Source: Croceitalea sp947503285 (GTDB lineage: Bacteria > Bacteroidota > Bacteroidia > Flavobacteriales > Flavobacteriaceae). Taken from it: a stretch of 64,000 nt of DNA. Location: positions 186,001 to 250,000 of the forward strand of contig NZ_BTGQ01000006.1 in the NCBI RefSeq assembly GCF_036985505.1, given 5' to 3'. The position numbers were made by a program, and so were the translations under genes. This document shows, in pieces, positions 53,936 to 61,894 of this stretch (positions are counted from its first letter, which is position 1; the number at the start of each line of letters is the position of its first letter). The notes under the pieces are model-generated. The model searched no databases. It had not been told where the DNA came from and was given only the letters and a program-made list of their open reading frames with translations.

Positions 53936-56404
53936 CTATAACTTTTTTGCGTTCTTTACTTTTTGATTCGTCACGGCAATGGCAATGACCTCGCTCATAT
54001 CAGAGACATAATGAAAGGTCAATCCTTTAAGATAATCCGCTTTTATTTCTTGAATGTCTTTTCGGTTATCTTCACAAAGAATGATTTCTTTGATCCGTGC
54101 CCTTTTTGCTGCAAGTATTTTTTCTTTGATACCCCCGACCGGAAGCACTTTACCCCTTAGTGTAATCTCTCCGGTCATTGCAACACTTTTCTTTACTTTA
54201 CGTTGCGTGAATAAAGAGACTAATGATGTCAACATCGTGATACCCGCACTTGGGCCGTCTTTAGGTGTTGCCCCTTCAGGTACGTGTATATGCACGTTAT
54301 AATTGCCAAATACTTCGGGGGTTATCCCAAACACTTCAGCATTTGACTTTATATATTCCATGGCAATCGTGGCAGACTCTTTCATTACTTTACCCAAATT
54401 ACCCGTAATGTTCAAAGTGCCCTTACCTTTTGAGAGTATGGATTCTATAAATAGGATGTCACCACCTACACTTGTCCACGCCAAGCCGGTGACTACCCCG
54501 GCGACATCGTTATTCTCATATTTATCACGTTCTAACCGTGCGGGACCAAGAATTTTCTCAATATCTTCATTAGTTACCTTAACATTGTATTCGTCTTCAA
54601 TAGCAATGTTCTTAGCCGCATAGCGAACCATTTTTGCAATTTGCTTTTCTAAAGATCTTACCCCGGATTCCCTGGTGTATCCCTCAACGATCTTTTCCAT
54701 TTGGGGTTTCCCGATTTTTAGATCTTTCGCCCCCAGACCATGTTCTTTCAATTGTTTTGGCAGTAGATGCCTTTTGGCAATTTCCACTTTTTCCTCTATC
54801 GTATACCCAGTAACGTTTATAATTTCCATACGATCCCGTAAAGCAGGTTGAATGGTACCTAAATTGTTTGCGGTAGCTATGAACATGACCTTTGAGAGGT
54901 CGTAGCCCATTTCTAAAAAGTTGTCATAAAACTCCCCGTTTTGTTCTGGATCCAAAACTTCAAGCATTGCTGACGATGGATCGCCTTGATGACTTGAAGA
55001 AAGTTTGTCAATCTCATCTAAAATAAAAACAGGATTTGAAGTGCCCGCTTTTTTCACACTTTGAATGATCCTGCCAGGCATGGCACCTATATAGGTCTTT
55101 CGATGTCCCCTAATTTCAGCTTCGTCACGTAGACCGCCCAATGACATACGCACGTATTCCCTACCCAATGCCTCGGCAACCGATTTGCCCAACGATGTTT
55201 TACCGACACCAGGAGGTCCATACAGGCAAAGAATGGGTGATTTCATGTCATTTCTAAGTTTCAAAACAGCCAGATATTCGATAATCCTTCGCTTTACATC
55301 CTCTAGTCCATAGTGGTCCCTATCCAATACTTTCTCCGCTCTTTTTAAATCGAACTTATCCTTTGAAAATTCGTTCCAAGGCAACTCTAAAAACAAATCA
55401 AGATAATTTCTTTGAATGGAATACTCTGCCACCTGCGGATTCATACGCCGCATTTTGGCCAATTCCCTCTCAAAATGCGCTGCCACTTTTTTACCCCATT
55501 TCTTTTTCTTGGCTTTTTCAGACATTTCATCAACTTCCTCTTCATAAGACAAGCCCCCCAATTCTTCTTGAATGGTCTTCATTTGTTGATGCAAAAAGTA
55601 TTCCCGTTGTTGCTGGTCCATATCTGAACGGACCTTGGATTGAATGTCTTTTTTCAACTCTAACTTTTGAAGTTCGAGGTTCATATACTTCAATGTCGCC
55701 AAAGCACGCTCCTGTAAATCAGAAATCTCGAGCAAATGCTGCTTTTCGACCATACCCAAGTTCAGGTTTGAAGAAACGAAGTTGATCAAAAACGAATTGC
55801 TTTGAATATTCTTGATAGCAAAGGTCGCCTCACTAGGAATGTTCGGATTGTCTTTGATAATCTTGTAAGCCAGTTCCTTAATGGAATCGATTATGGCCAA
55901 GAATTCTTTATCGTCCTTATCAGGTCTTGTTTCTTGGGCCTCGCCAATAGTCGCGGTCATATAAGGATTTTCAGTAAGCACTTCGGCTATTTCAAACCTT
56001 TTCTTACCCTGTATGATTACCGTTGTATTACCATCGGGCATTTGAAGCACCCTGAGAATACGGGCCACGGTACCCAGAGTATTAATATCCTTTACCTCAG
56101 GGTTTTCGGTTTCCTCATCTTTTTGTGACACCACCCCTATGGTCTTATTACCCCCGTTGGCATCTTTGATAAGGTTTATGGACTTATCGCGTCCGGCGGT
56201 TATCGGAATAACCACTCCGGGGAATAAAACGGTATTTCGAAGGGGCAAAATAGGAAGTGTCTCTGGAAGATGTTCCTTATTCATTTCCTCCTCATCCTCA
56301 GGTGTCAATAATGGGATCAATTCTGCTTCCTCATCGATTCCCTGCAAAGACATATTGTCAAAATTTGTGAATTTTACTTCTCCCATAATCTTTATATCGG
56401 TCAT
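53936..56404 (-). CDS. lon: ATP-dependent protease Lon
   Basis: 822 residues. Cytosolic AAA+ protease that degrades misfolded and regulatory proteins. Order: LON substrate domain (about 45-250, ILPLRNTVLFPGVVIPI), coiled helical region, AAA module with Walker A GPPGVGKTSLGKS (about 395) and Walker B FILDEIDKLSS, sensor-arm region, and the S16 protease domain with PKDGPSAGITM (catalytic Ser about 716) and GEITLRGKVLPVGGIKEK (catalytic Lys about 758). The start gives MTDIKIMGEVKFTN; an internal ATG seven codons in (MGEVKFTN) is also possible. No heat-shock-type promoter element was recognised. Confidence 0.96.
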   Translation of the reverse strand: MTDIKIMGEVKFTNFDNMSLQGIDEEAELIPLLTPEDEEEMNKEHLPETLPILPLRNTVLFPGVVIPITAGRDKSINLIKDANGGNKTIGVVSQKDEETENPEVKDINTLGTVARILRVLQMPDGNTTVIIQGKKRFEIAEVLTENPYMTATIGEAQETRPDKDDKEFLAIIDSIKELAYKIIKDNPNIPSEATFAIKNIQSNSFLINFVSSNLNLGMVEKQHLLEISDLQERALATLKYMNLELQKLELKKDIQSKVRSDMDQQQREYFLHQQMKTIQEELGGLSYEEEVDEMSEKAKKKKWGKKVAAHFERELAKMRRMNPQVAEYSIQRNYLDLFLELPWNEFSKDKFDLKRAEKVLDRDHYGLEDVKRRIIEYLAVLKLRNDMKSPILCLYGPPGVGKTSLGKSVAEALGREYVRMSLGGLRDEAEIRGHRKTYIGAMPGRIIQSVKKAGTSNPVFILDEIDKLSSSHQGDPSSAMLEVLDPEQNGEFYDNFLEMGYDLSKVMFIATANNLGTIQPALRDRMEIINVTGYTIEEKVEIAKRHLLPKQLKEHGLGAKDLKIGKPQMEKIVEGYTRESGVRSLEKQIAKMVRYAAKNIAIEDEYNVKVTNEDIEKILGPARLERDKYENNDVAGVVTGLAWTSVGGDILFIESILSKGKGTLNITGNLGKVMKESATIAMEYIKSNAEVFGITPEVFGNYNVHIHVPEGATPKDGPSAGITMLTSLVSLFTQRKVKKSVAMTGEITLRGKVLPVGGIKEKILAAKRARIKEIILCEDNRKDIQEIKADYLKGLTFHYVSDMSEVIAIAVTNQKVKNAKKL

Positions 56405-56606
56405 TCTGTCATCAAAAGACAGTATTCTTGAATTGTTGTTCTATAACTATTTTCTTTAACTCCTTGTTTGTTAGAGCCCTTGAAAAGAAAATTGGCACAT
56501 TTTCATACAAGCTATGCAATACGCATGCCATGGTTTGACCAAAAAAATATCAAAAACTGTAACAAATTGTAAATTGGTTCATCTATACTACAAATCAATC
56601 AACTTT

Positions 56607-57164
56607 TTGAGCCAACAAATTGAACATATTGATACCTTGATACAGTGGTGTCTTGAAGGAAAGCAAAGCGCACAGTTAGCGATTTACAATAAGTACTATA
56701 AGGCAATGTACAACACGGCGCTACGAATTGTAAAACATACTGCCGAAGCCGAGGACATTATGCAAGAATCGTTCTTGAACGCGTTTACGAAACTGCATAC
56801 TTTCAAAGGCGAGGTAACCTTCGGGGCATGGTTGAAAAGAATTGTAATCAACAACAGTATCTATAACTACAGAAAACAGCAAAAAAGCAGTACTGTGGAT
56901 TTAGATGAAGTAATGTACAAGGTCGAAGATAATGATGGGGTTGTACCGGACCAAAATGGATGTTTAGAACTGAAGGCTCAAAAAGTGATGGATACCATGA
57001 AAAGTTTGAAAGACAATTACAGAGTTTCTTTGACCTTACATTTAATCGAAGGATATGATTATGAGGAAATAAGTGCCATAATGAATATTAGTTATGCCAA
57101 TTGTAGAACAACGATTTCAAGGGCTAAAGAAAGTTTAAGAAAAAAGTTGACCGTAAATGCTTAA
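56607..57164 (+). CDS. ECF-type RNA polymerase sigma factor
   Basis: 185 residues if it starts at the TTG at 56607 (SQQIEHIDTLIQWCLEGKQ), which matches how flavobacterial relatives begin; the frame is open upstream to an ATG at 56514. Region 2 contains YNTALRIVKHTAEAEDIMQE and TFGAWLKRIVINNSIYNY; region 4 contains LKDNYRVSLTLHLIEGYDYE and ISYANCRTTISRAKESLRKK (HTH). Two bp before a membrane protein that could be its anti-sigma partner, then two exported GIN/DUF4097-like proteins. Confidence 0.9.
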   Translation: MSQQIEHIDTLIQWCLEGKQSAQLAIYNKYYKAMYNTALRIVKHTAEAEDIMQESFLNAFTKLHTFKGEVTFGAWLKRIVINNSIYNYRKQQKSSTVDLDEVMYKVEDNDGVVPDQNGCLELKAQKVMDTMKSLKDNYRVSLTLHLIEGYDYEEISAIMNISYANCRTTISRAKESLRKKLTVNA

Positions 57165-57166
57165 TT

Positions 57167-57727
57167 ATGAAAGAGGATGATATAAAACTACTTTTTGAAC
57201 GCTTACATGATGATTTTGATTGTGAAAATCCGAAAGAGGGGCATCAAGAAAGGTTTTTAGCGAAACTGAACCGATCAAACGGTGTTGTGAGCTTACAAAA
57301 AAAGAAACGAAACTGGTGGAAACCCTTGGCGATTGCGGCATCTATAGCTATTGTGTGTGCCTTATCGTTACAAGTGTTCACCAATAAGCAAAGTATTAAA
57401 GAACAAGTAGTTGAGATTTCGCCAGAGGTATCACAGACTGAATTCTATTTTGCGGGTCTTATCGAAGAACAAGTACAACAACTTCGTGATGAAAAATCCC
57501 CAGAAACCGAACAACTTGTTGATGACACCCTTTTTCAGCTCGAAAGACTGGAAATCGATTACAAGAACCTTGAGCAAGAACTTGTAAATGGCGGTGATAG
57601 TAAGCTATTGCTGAATGCAATGATCAATAATTTTCAAACTAGAATTGATTTATTAAAAGAAGTACTGACCACAATTGAATCTATAAAAAACTTAAAATAT
57701 CAAAATGATGCGAACTTTACTATTTAA
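57167..57727 (+). CDS. Membrane protein, possible anti-sigma partner
   Basis: 186 residues: an acidic N-terminal cytosolic part (MKEDDIKLLFERLHDDFDCE) with basic stretch KKKRNW just before one membrane helix (about 51-70), then a periplasmic helical domain with Glu-rich coiled-coil character (LFQLERLEIDYKNLEQELVN, INNFQTRIDLLKEVL). No classic anti-sigma zinc (ZAS) motif was seen. The fit as an anti-sigma factor rests on topology and on lying 2 bp after the sigma gene. Overlaps the next start by 23 bp. Confidence 0.6.
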   Translation: MKEDDIKLLFERLHDDFDCENPKEGHQERFLAKLNRSNGVVSLQKKKRNWWKPLAIAASIAIVCALSLQVFTNKQSIKEQVVEISPEVSQTEFYFAGLIEEQVQQLRDEKSPETEQLVDDTLFQLERLEIDYKNLEQELVNGGDSKLLLNAMINNFQTRIDLLKEVLTTIESIKNLKYQNDANFTI

Positions 57728-58808
57728 ATTTATAGGTATAACCCTATTATTCATTTCGTTCGGTGCCACAGCTGCTGTCGAGGGTGGTGGAATGAAGGGT
57801 AAGTATACCAAAGAAAAGACCATAAAAAAAGAATTTAATGTGAACGCCGATGCACTGTTAAAAGTCAAAAACAGTTATGGCAACCTAAACATTACCTCAT
57901 GGAACGAAAACAGGGTCGTTATCGAGGTCACTATCAAAACCAATGGTAATAACGAAGAAAAAGTACAGGACAGGTTGAACGAAATCGATGTTGACTTTGA
58001 AAATAGCAACAGCATGGTCGCTGCAATGACCCGATTCGGTGAAAGAAATAGAAATTGGGGTTGGAAATGGGGCAAGCGCAACAATGTCAGTGTCAAAGTG
58101 AACTATACCATTAAATTACCGGTAAAGAACAGTGTAAACCTCAGTAATGATTACGGTAATATCTATTTAGACCGGGTAGATGGTCATGCCAAAATAAACT
58201 GTGACTATGGAAAAATGGAAATAGGCGAGTTACGCGGTAGAAACAATGACCTGCGATTTGACTATACCTCACGTTCAACGTTTGAATTTATAAACAGTGC
58301 GGAGATTACCGCCGACTACTCTGGTTTTACCATTGAAAAAGCCGGGGATCTAAAAATAAATGCCGACTATACCAATGCGGTAATCAAAGAAATGGGTAGC
58401 CTTTCCTATACCTCTGATTATGGTTCCATGGAAGTTGGCAGTGTACAGAACATTTCAGGTAATGGAGACTACTTTGGCTTAAAATTAGGAAGGGTATACG
58501 GTAATTTAAGCGTAACCGCGGATTATGGTTCAGTTAAAGTCGAGAAGATGACCGCCGAAGCCGGTAATATGGAAATAAAGTCTGATTATACCGGTATCAA
58601 AATTGGATATGATCCCGATTACCACTTCAACTTTGAAATTTCAGCGGAATATGCGGGAGTAAGTGGCAAAGGTGATTTTACCATCAATATCAGCAAAGAA
58701 AAATCAAGTGACAAGTATTACAAAGGGTATTATGGCAGTGAGAACTCTGAAAATATGGTGAATATTACCAGTGATTATGGCGGAATAACATTTTACAAAA
58801 ACGAATAA
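57705..58808 (+). CDS. Exported DUF4097-like beta-helical protein
   Basis: 367 residues (ATG 57705 or 57708). Signal peptide to about residue 24. After FNVNADALLKVKNSYGNLNI a beta-solenoid repeats roughly every 20 residues with YG or SDYG-type turns: LSNDYGNIYLDRVDGHAKIN, CDYGKMEIGELRG, ADYSGFTIEKAGDLKINADY, SDYGSMEVGSVQNIS, ADYGSVKVEKMTA. This is the DUF4097/putative adhesin pattern. The protein should sit in the periplasm or on the surface. Part of the sigma-factor operon. Confidence 0.75.
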   Translation: MMRTLLFKFIGITLLFISFGATAAVEGGGMKGKYTKEKTIKKEFNVNADALLKVKNSYGNLNITSWNENRVVIEVTIKTNGNNEEKVQDRLNEIDVDFENSNSMVAAMTRFGERNRNWGWKWGKRNNVSVKVNYTIKLPVKNSVNLSNDYGNIYLDRVDGHAKINCDYGKMEIGELRGRNNDLRFDYTSRSTFEFINSAEITADYSGFTIEKAGDLKINADYTNAVIKEMGSLSYTSDYGSMEVGSVQNISGNGDYFGLKLGRVYGNLSVTADYGSVKVEKMTAEAGNMEIKSDYTGIKIGYDPDYHFNFEISAEYAGVSGKGDFTINISKEKSSDKYYKGYYGSENSENMVNITSDYGGITFYKNE

Positions 58809-58868
58809 TAAGTAGCAATCAAATTAATAATAGGTATCCCGGTCAGGCTGGGTATTAAAAACACGATC

Positions 58869-59591
58869 ATGAAAAAAATAATAACACTGAGTTTAGCCTT
58901 TTGCACAGTCATAGCAAGTGCGCAATGGGGAAAGAGAATAAAAGGAAACGGTAAAACGGTAACTATCGAGCGTTCTGTTGGAGACTATGACGCCGTAGCA
59001 GTTGCCGGTTGGTTTGACGTTCATCTGGTAGATGGAAATGAAGGTGAACTGACCTTGAAAGGTGAAGAAAACCTTTTGGAATACATCAAGACCGAGGTAA
59101 ATGATGGTAAATTGGTCATTAAGGTAAAAAAAGGCGTCAACCTTAAACCCTCGAATTGGAATTCGGGAATTTATGTTACCGTACCTGTCGAGACCGTTGA
59201 TATGGTCTCCCTTTCAGGGTCTGGGGACATTGTAGGCAAGACAACCTTAAAATCAGACCGGTTCAAAACCTCATTATCGGGTTCGGGTGATGTGACCTTA
59301 GCTATTGAGGCTGGTACTATAGATGCATCCATGTCTGGATCAGGGGATATCAACTTATCAGGTTCTGCACGTGATTTTGATGTTTCAATTTCTGGTTCTG
59401 GTGATATCAAGGCCTATGACCTAAAAGCAGAGAACGTGACAGCCCAAGTCTCTGGTTCTGCCGATATAAAGGTGACCGCGACAGAAATGATAAAAGCAAG
59501 GGTGTCGGGTTCAGGTGATATCAGCTACAAGGGAAATCCGAAAAAAATCGATACCAAAACCTCGGGTTCAGGTGATATTACAGGCTACTAA
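58869..59591 (+). CDS. Exported GIN (DUF2807) domain protein
   Basis: 240 residues. Signal peptide MKKIITLSLAFCTVIASAQ. The head GIN region begins VTIERSVGDYDAVAVAGWFD (about 34-53) and the rest is a beta-helix with about seven SGSGDI turns (SLSGSGDIVG, SLSGSGDVTL, SMSGSGDINL, SISGSGDIKA, QVSGSADIKV, RVSGSGDISY, TSGSGDITGY). Binding partner unknown. Sixty bp after the DUF4097-like gene and followed by a terminator. Confidence 0.85.
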   Translation: MKKIITLSLAFCTVIASAQWGKRIKGNGKTVTIERSVGDYDAVAVAGWFDVHLVDGNEGELTLKGEENLLEYIKTEVNDGKLVIKVKKGVNLKPSNWNSGIYVTVPVETVDMVSLSGSGDIVGKTTLKSDRFKTSLSGSGDVTLAIEAGTIDASMSGSGDINLSGSARDFDVSISGSGDIKAYDLKAENVTAQVSGSADIKVTATEMIKARVSGSGDISYKGNPKKIDTKTSGSGDITGY

Positions 59592-59637
59592 ATATTAAAA
59601 CAACCAATCAAAAACGGCCCATCAATAGATAAACATG

Positions 59638-59667
59638 AAAAAACCCTGACCTATGGTCGGGGTTTTT
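59638..59667. terminator. Bidirectional terminator
   Basis: AAACCCTGACC, loop TAT, GGTCGGGGTTT with A and T tracts on each side: 11 pairs. It closes the GIN operon on the plus strand and the UMF1 transporter on the minus strand (overlapping the transporter's last codons). Confidence 0.8.
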
Positions 59668-60979
59668 TATTCACCCTGGTCAATAGAAATGCACCGACCA
59701 AAAAGAAGAGTCCCAAAAAAATCGTGCTATTTCGCATGCTCCCCGTAAGTTGTGCAATGATACCGTACATTAGGGTCCCGATAATAATACCGATTTTTTC
59801 AGCGACGTCGTAGAAGCTAAAAAAGGATGTCGTATCCGTAGTGTCAGGAAGAAACTTCGAATAGGTTGAGCGGGATAAGGCCTGAATACCACCCATAACT
59901 ATTCCAACCAATCCGGCAGCTATATAAAAATCAGTTGGCGTCTGTAAAAAATAGGCATAGACACAAAGCAATATCCAAAACACGTTCACCACGATCAAGG
60001 TTTTGATATTACCAAATACCTTAGAGGCGCGTGCCGTGACGGTGGCGCCGAGAATGGCAACGACTTGAATGACCAAAATACTTACGATCAAACCCGTTGT
60101 ACGTTGATTGTCAGTACCCCAGTTTATTTCTTCCTCACCAAAATAAGTAGCTATCAACATGATGGTCTGTACCGCCATGCTGTATACGAAAAACGCCCCT
60201 AAATAGCGTTTTAGCCGTATTTGACCACCAAGTTGTGCCCAAACACTTTTCAATTCTTTAAACCCATTTAAAATGATGTTTTTACGTTCCCCATCGCGCT
60301 TATATCCTTTTGGCAAATGGGCAAAGGTGTATTGACTAAAAAGGACCCACCAGATTCCCACGGTCACAAAAGAATACTTCATAGCCTTTATTTCAGCGAC
60401 CTCTCCTCCTTCATTGGTAATACCAAAAACATCTGGTTTCATGACCATGGCAAGATTAAAAAGCAGTAAGATCACGCTGCCGATATATCCAAGGGAAAAG
60501 CCTTTGGCACTAACACCGTCTTGTTGTTCAGGATATGCGATATCAGGCAGGTACGAGTTGTTTATGGCGAAGCTTACCCAAAACCCTACCAATCCGAAGA
60601 AATAGCAAATGAGGCCAAAATAAATATGCTCCAATGAGAACCAATATAGCCCGATACAGGACGCCGCCCCCAAATAGCAGAAAAATTTTAAAAATATCTT
60701 TTTATTCCCTAAATAGTCGGCAATACCGGATACTAAAGGGGTAACGATAGCGATAAATACGAAAGCTGCCGAGGTCACATAGCTTATCAAGGGCGCCCGT
60801 GCTATTTCCCCACCAAAAACGGTGACTTTTTCTATTTCTGCAACACGGAACAAGGCCCCATAGAATATGGGAAACACCGCTGAGGAAATCACTAGGCTAT
60901 ACACCGAATTCGCCCAGTCATAAAATGCCCAGGCATTCAGTAATTTCTTCTCCCCCTTAAGGGCCAATATTTTTGTCAT
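59651..60979 (-). CDS. UMF1-family MFS transporter
   Basis: 442 residues with about 11-12 membrane helices. Opening WAFYDWANSVYSLVISSAVF (about 17-36) and SGIADYLGNKKIFL are typical of the UMF1/Atg22-like branch of the major facilitator superfamily, as is the GLVGIVMGGIQALSRSTYSK loop near the C-terminal half. Substrate unknown; Atg22 exports amino acids in yeast. Stands between two terminators. Confidence 0.88.
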   Translation of the reverse strand: MTKILALKGEKKLLNAWAFYDWANSVYSLVISSAVFPIFYGALFRVAEIEKVTVFGGEIARAPLISYVTSAAFVFIAIVTPLVSGIADYLGNKKIFLKFFCYLGAASCIGLYWFSLEHIYFGLICYFFGLVGFWVSFAINNSYLPDIAYPEQQDGVSAKGFSLGYIGSVILLLFNLAMVMKPDVFGITNEGGEVAEIKAMKYSFVTVGIWWVLFSQYTFAHLPKGYKRDGERKNIILNGFKELKSVWAQLGGQIRLKRYLGAFFVYSMAVQTIMLIATYFGEEEINWGTDNQRTTGLIVSILVIQVVAILGATVTARASKVFGNIKTLIVVNVFWILLCVYAYFLQTPTDFYIAAGLVGIVMGGIQALSRSTYSKFLPDTTDTTSFFSFYDVAEKIGIIIGTLMYGIIAQLTGSMRNSTIFLGLFFLVGAFLLTRVNKKPRP

Positions 60980-60995
60980 GTCTTAAAAATAAAAA

Positions 60996-61019
60996 AAGCT
61001 GCCCATAGGCGGGCAGCTT
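60996..61019 (-). terminator. Terminator after the M48 gene
   Basis: AAGCTGCCC, loop, GGGCAGCTT; on the minus strand followed by seven Ts. Nine base pairs. Confidence 0.8.
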
Positions 61020-61047
61020 CATCAAATCTTTTAAAATAACGGTCACA

Positions 61048-61857
61048 CTATTTAAATGACGTTACCCCGAATTTAGCTGCTTCTTGCTTCGCCGCTGGTG
61101 CCCAAGCGGTCAAATTGTTGATCCTTGTGTCGTTTGAAGGGTGTGTGCTCAAAAATTCAGGTGGTGCTTGACCGCCGCTATTGGCCTTCATTCTTTGCCA
61201 AAGTCGGGCTGCCTCATCTGGGTTGTATCCCGCTATGGCCATTATCTGTATCCCTATTCTATCTGCCTCGGTCTCATGGCTCCTGCTAAAAGGTAACATC
61301 ACCCCTAAACTTGACCCCACGCCATAAGCTTGATTGAACATGTTTCTGGTACTCTCATCCTTTATGGCGACATTACCTGCCACAGCACCCAACTGTTGCA
61401 AGGTACCGGCGCTCATCCGTTGTGCCCCATGATCCGCCAGGGCATGTGCCACCTCGTGGCCCATGACCACGGCAACCCCCGTCTCGTCTTGACAAATTGG
61501 TAGAATTCCGGTATAGAAAACAATTTTTCCACCAGGCATACACCATGCATTCACCGTTTTGTCATTGACCAAATTGTACTCCCATTGATAATCCTTAAGG
61601 TAGCCTGGATATCCGTTCGCATTCAACCAGGTTTCGGCGGCTTTGGCTATTCTTTGCCCTACTGTAGTAATCATTTGGGCCTCTTTGGTACCCGTCACGA
61701 CCTTGTTTTCGGTCAAAAATTAATCATATTGCGCAAAGGCCGTAGGAAAGAGCTGCTGATTACCATAAAAATTCAACATTTTCTTACCTGTAAAAGGATT
61801 TGTTTTGCAAGCCGTAACCGCTAAAAATACGGTTACTGTCAATAGTATTTTTTTCAT
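61048..61857 (-). pseudogene. M48-family metallopeptidase, broken by an in-frame TAA
   Basis: The second frame reads continuously from ATG 61857 through a lipoprotein signal (MKKILLTVTVFLAVTACK, lipobox TAC), NPFTGKKMLNFYGNQQLFPT, then AQYD, a TAA stop at 61720-61722, then FLTENKVVTGTKEAQMITTV and the full peptidase domain. Relatives have Gln at the stop position (CAA to TAA is one change). The domain has the zinc site GHEVAHALADHG (HExxH-type HEVAH) and SHETEAD. If translated only from the internal TTG at 61716 it would be a cytosolic fragment of 222 residues without signal. Otherwise a lipoprotein in the periplasm that quality-controls outer-membrane proteins, like the BepA/LoiP group. Confidence 0.8.
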
Positions 61858-61894
61858 TATGTATCGTGTTTATAGATTAAAGTACGAAAAAAAA

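Noticed and set aside
55363..55785. Plus-strand frame of 140 codons opposite lon
   Set aside because: Antisense to a conserved gene, with no independent support.
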